DNA from: Massilia sp. PDC64
GTDB lineage: Bacteria > Pseudomonadota > Gammaproteobacteria > Burkholderiales > Burkholderiaceae_D
Direction of reading: 5' to 3'
DNA: 64,000 nucleotides
Assembly (NCBI RefSeq): GCF_900101265.1
Contig: NZ_FMZS01000013.1
Coordinates: 1-64,000, forward strand
Below, one piece after another: positions 63,018 to 64,000 of the stretch. The notes beneath the pieces are model-generated. The model did not search any database. It was not told where the DNA came from and worked only from the letters and a program-made list of their open reading frames with translations. The translations under genes and the position numbers were made by a program. Position 1 is the stretch's first letter. Every line of letters begins with the position of its first letter.

Positions 63018-63284
63018 ATGTGGCGTCTGACGCCTGGCCAGGCGCTGGCCTGCCGGGAATGGGATGGGGAAGCCGTGCTGTACAACGACTTGTCGGGCAA
63101 TACCCACCTGCTGGATGGCGCCGCCCTCGACCTGTTGTTCGCCCTGCGTGACGAACCCGCCGATGCCGCCGGGCTGGCCCGTCGCCTGGCCGACCGCTTC
63201 GATGCCGGCGACGACGACCTCGTTTCCCTGATCGACGAGATGCTGGCGGCGCTTGCCGGGCTCGACCTGATCGAACCATGCTGA
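63018..63284 (+). CDS. HPr-rel-A system PqqD-family peptide chaperone
   Basis: An 88-residue protein with the PqqD fold pattern: MWRLTPGQALACREWDGEAVLYN strands, then SGNTHLLDGAALDLLFAL helix, and a helical C-terminal part ending LIEPC. PqqD-type domains bind precursor peptides for modification by other enzymes. A small gene, overlapping the kinase gene by seven bases (ATGCTGA), which ties their expression. Named from its position and pattern beside an HprK-like gene. Gap from the previous gene is 18 bases. Confidence 0.75.
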   Translation: MWRLTPGQALACREWDGEAVLYNDLSGNTHLLDGAALDLLFALRDEPADAAGLARRLADRFDAGDDDLVSLIDEMLAALAGLDLIEPC

Positions 63285-64000
63285 CGGTCGGCTCGCTGTC
63301 GCGCGCCGAACTGACGGCGCGCCTGTCCGGTGACGGCCTCGTGTTGCGCACGGGCCCCTTCACCAACCGCATCCGCAGCAACGTGACGCCATTGATCGAC
63401 AGCGTCGCACTGATGTATGCGGATTATCCCGTCGAGCCCGTGGGCGGCTTCGTCGACTTTCACCTCGAACTGCGGCGCTCGGGCGGCCTGCGCCGCTGGT
63501 ACAAGTCGCAGGTGCATTTTACCTACGACGGCACCAGGCCGTTCCAGCCCCTGCCGCTGGCGCAGGCGTATCCGATGCTGGAATGGACCATGAACTGGTG
63601 CGTCTCGCACCGCGCCCACGGCTACCTGATCATCCATGCGGCGGTGCTGGAAAAACATGGCCGCGCCATCGTCCTGCCGGCGCCGCCAGGCTCCGGCAAG
63701 AGCACGTTGACGGCTGCGCTGCTGGGCCACGGCTGGCGGCTGCTGTCGGACGAGATGACGCTCGTGGACCTCGACGACGGCATGCTCGTGCCGCTGCCGC
63801 GTCCGGTCAGCCTCAAGAATACGTCGATCGACATCATCCGTGCGTTCCGGCCGGACGCCGTACTGAGCCGTCCCGTGGAGGAAACGACCAAGGGGACGAT
63901 CGCCCATCTGAAGGCGCCGGCCGAGAGTGTCGCCCGCGCCTTTGAACCCGCACGGCCGGCCTGCATCGTGTTCCCGCGCTGGGAGGCCGGCGCCGCCATC
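63278..64000 (+). CDS. HprK-related kinase A (5' part, runs off the window)
   Basis: The first 241 codons of an HPr kinase-like protein; no stop within the window. A Walker A loop of the P-P-G-S-G-K-S-T form is visible at about residues 133-140 (APPGSGKST), with an HAAVLE strand before it and LSDEMTLVDLDDG after, as in HprK/PEPCK-like kinases. The HPr-type partner is not known. It starts at ATG 63278, inside the end of the PqqD-like gene. Expected to phosphorylate a protein or small carrier encoded nearby or to the right of the window. Confidence 0.7.
   Translation, partial: MLTVGSLSRAELTARLSGDGLVLRTGPFTNRIRSNVTPLIDSVALMYADYPVEPVGGFVDFHLELRRSGGLRRWYKSQVHFTYDGTRPFQPLPLAQAYPMLEWTMNWCVSHRAHGYLIIHAAVLEKHGRAIVLPAPPGSGKSTLTAALLGHGWRLLSDEMTLVDLDDGMLVPLPRPVSLKNTSIDIIRAFRPDAVLSRPVEETTKGTIAHLKAPAESVARAFEPARPACIVFPRWEAGAAI

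Overview
The window is high-GC DNA that reads like a Massilia/Duganella-type member of the Oxalobacteraceae (Betaproteobacteria). The reasons are the GC-rich third codon positions, an XrtA (exosortase A) exopolysaccharide locus with the PrsK/PrsR two-component pair, paired M13 peptidases, and an HPr-rel-A type cassette at the right end. This placement is inferred from gene content and no 16S rRNA is present. No insertion sequence, integrase, CRISPR array or rRNA was seen. One tRNA-Arg(CCG) is present.

Layout. 1-9210: housekeeping and accessory genes (3' end of an ArnA-like sugar nucleotide enzyme, FAD monooxygenase, a possible small RNA, Spy-like periplasmic protein, TonB-dependent receptor, two tandem secreted M13 metallopeptidases). 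9315-12383: a lipid-linked sugar module (GT39-like, DPM1-like GT2, GtrA). 12430-18059: three paralogous secreted beta-helix proteins on the minus strand with 2, 3 and 0 copies of a C-terminal four-cysteine module. 18127-20406: dihaem cytochrome c, tRNA-Arg and a GT2. 20738-28660: nucleotide-sugar dehydrogenase, then the phosphoglycosyl transferase, prsK, prsR and a beta-helix protein. 28635-44605: the exosortase-A-associated hydrolase/hydrolase/ACP set and the ligase/decarboxylase pair, separated by about 11 kb of polysaccharide-tailoring genes (flippase, glycosyltransferases, two OafA-type acyltransferases, two deacetylases, an aminotransferase and a GNAT protein). 44602-60234: a minus-strand run of 12 genes, the core XrtA polysaccharide operon, including exosortase fused to EpsI. 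60605-62188: a trypsin-like protease and the Wza-like export lipoprotein on the plus strand. 62379-64000: an exported cysteine-containing protein, a PqqD-like peptide-chaperone homologue and an HprK-like kinase that runs off the window.

How it fits together. The phosphoglycosyl transferase, glycosyltransferases, flippase and O-ligase-like membrane protein would build and polymerise a repeat unit. The chain-length protein, tyrosine autokinase, ATPase, beta-barrel and Wza-like lipoprotein would export it, and XrtA would process PEP-CTERM proteins. No PEP-CTERM substrate is encoded in the window. Three -24/-12 (sigma-54) promoter matches lie in front of the phosphoglycosyl transferase-prsK-prsR operon, the 12-gene core operon and the HPr-rel-A cassette. 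Since PrsR is a sigma-54 activator, the inference is one RpoN-PrsR regulon that includes the PqqD/HprK-like cassette. Coordinates of starts were chosen from Shine-Dalgarno spacing, signal peptides and overlaps. All family names come from recognising sequence features by eye, without a database search.
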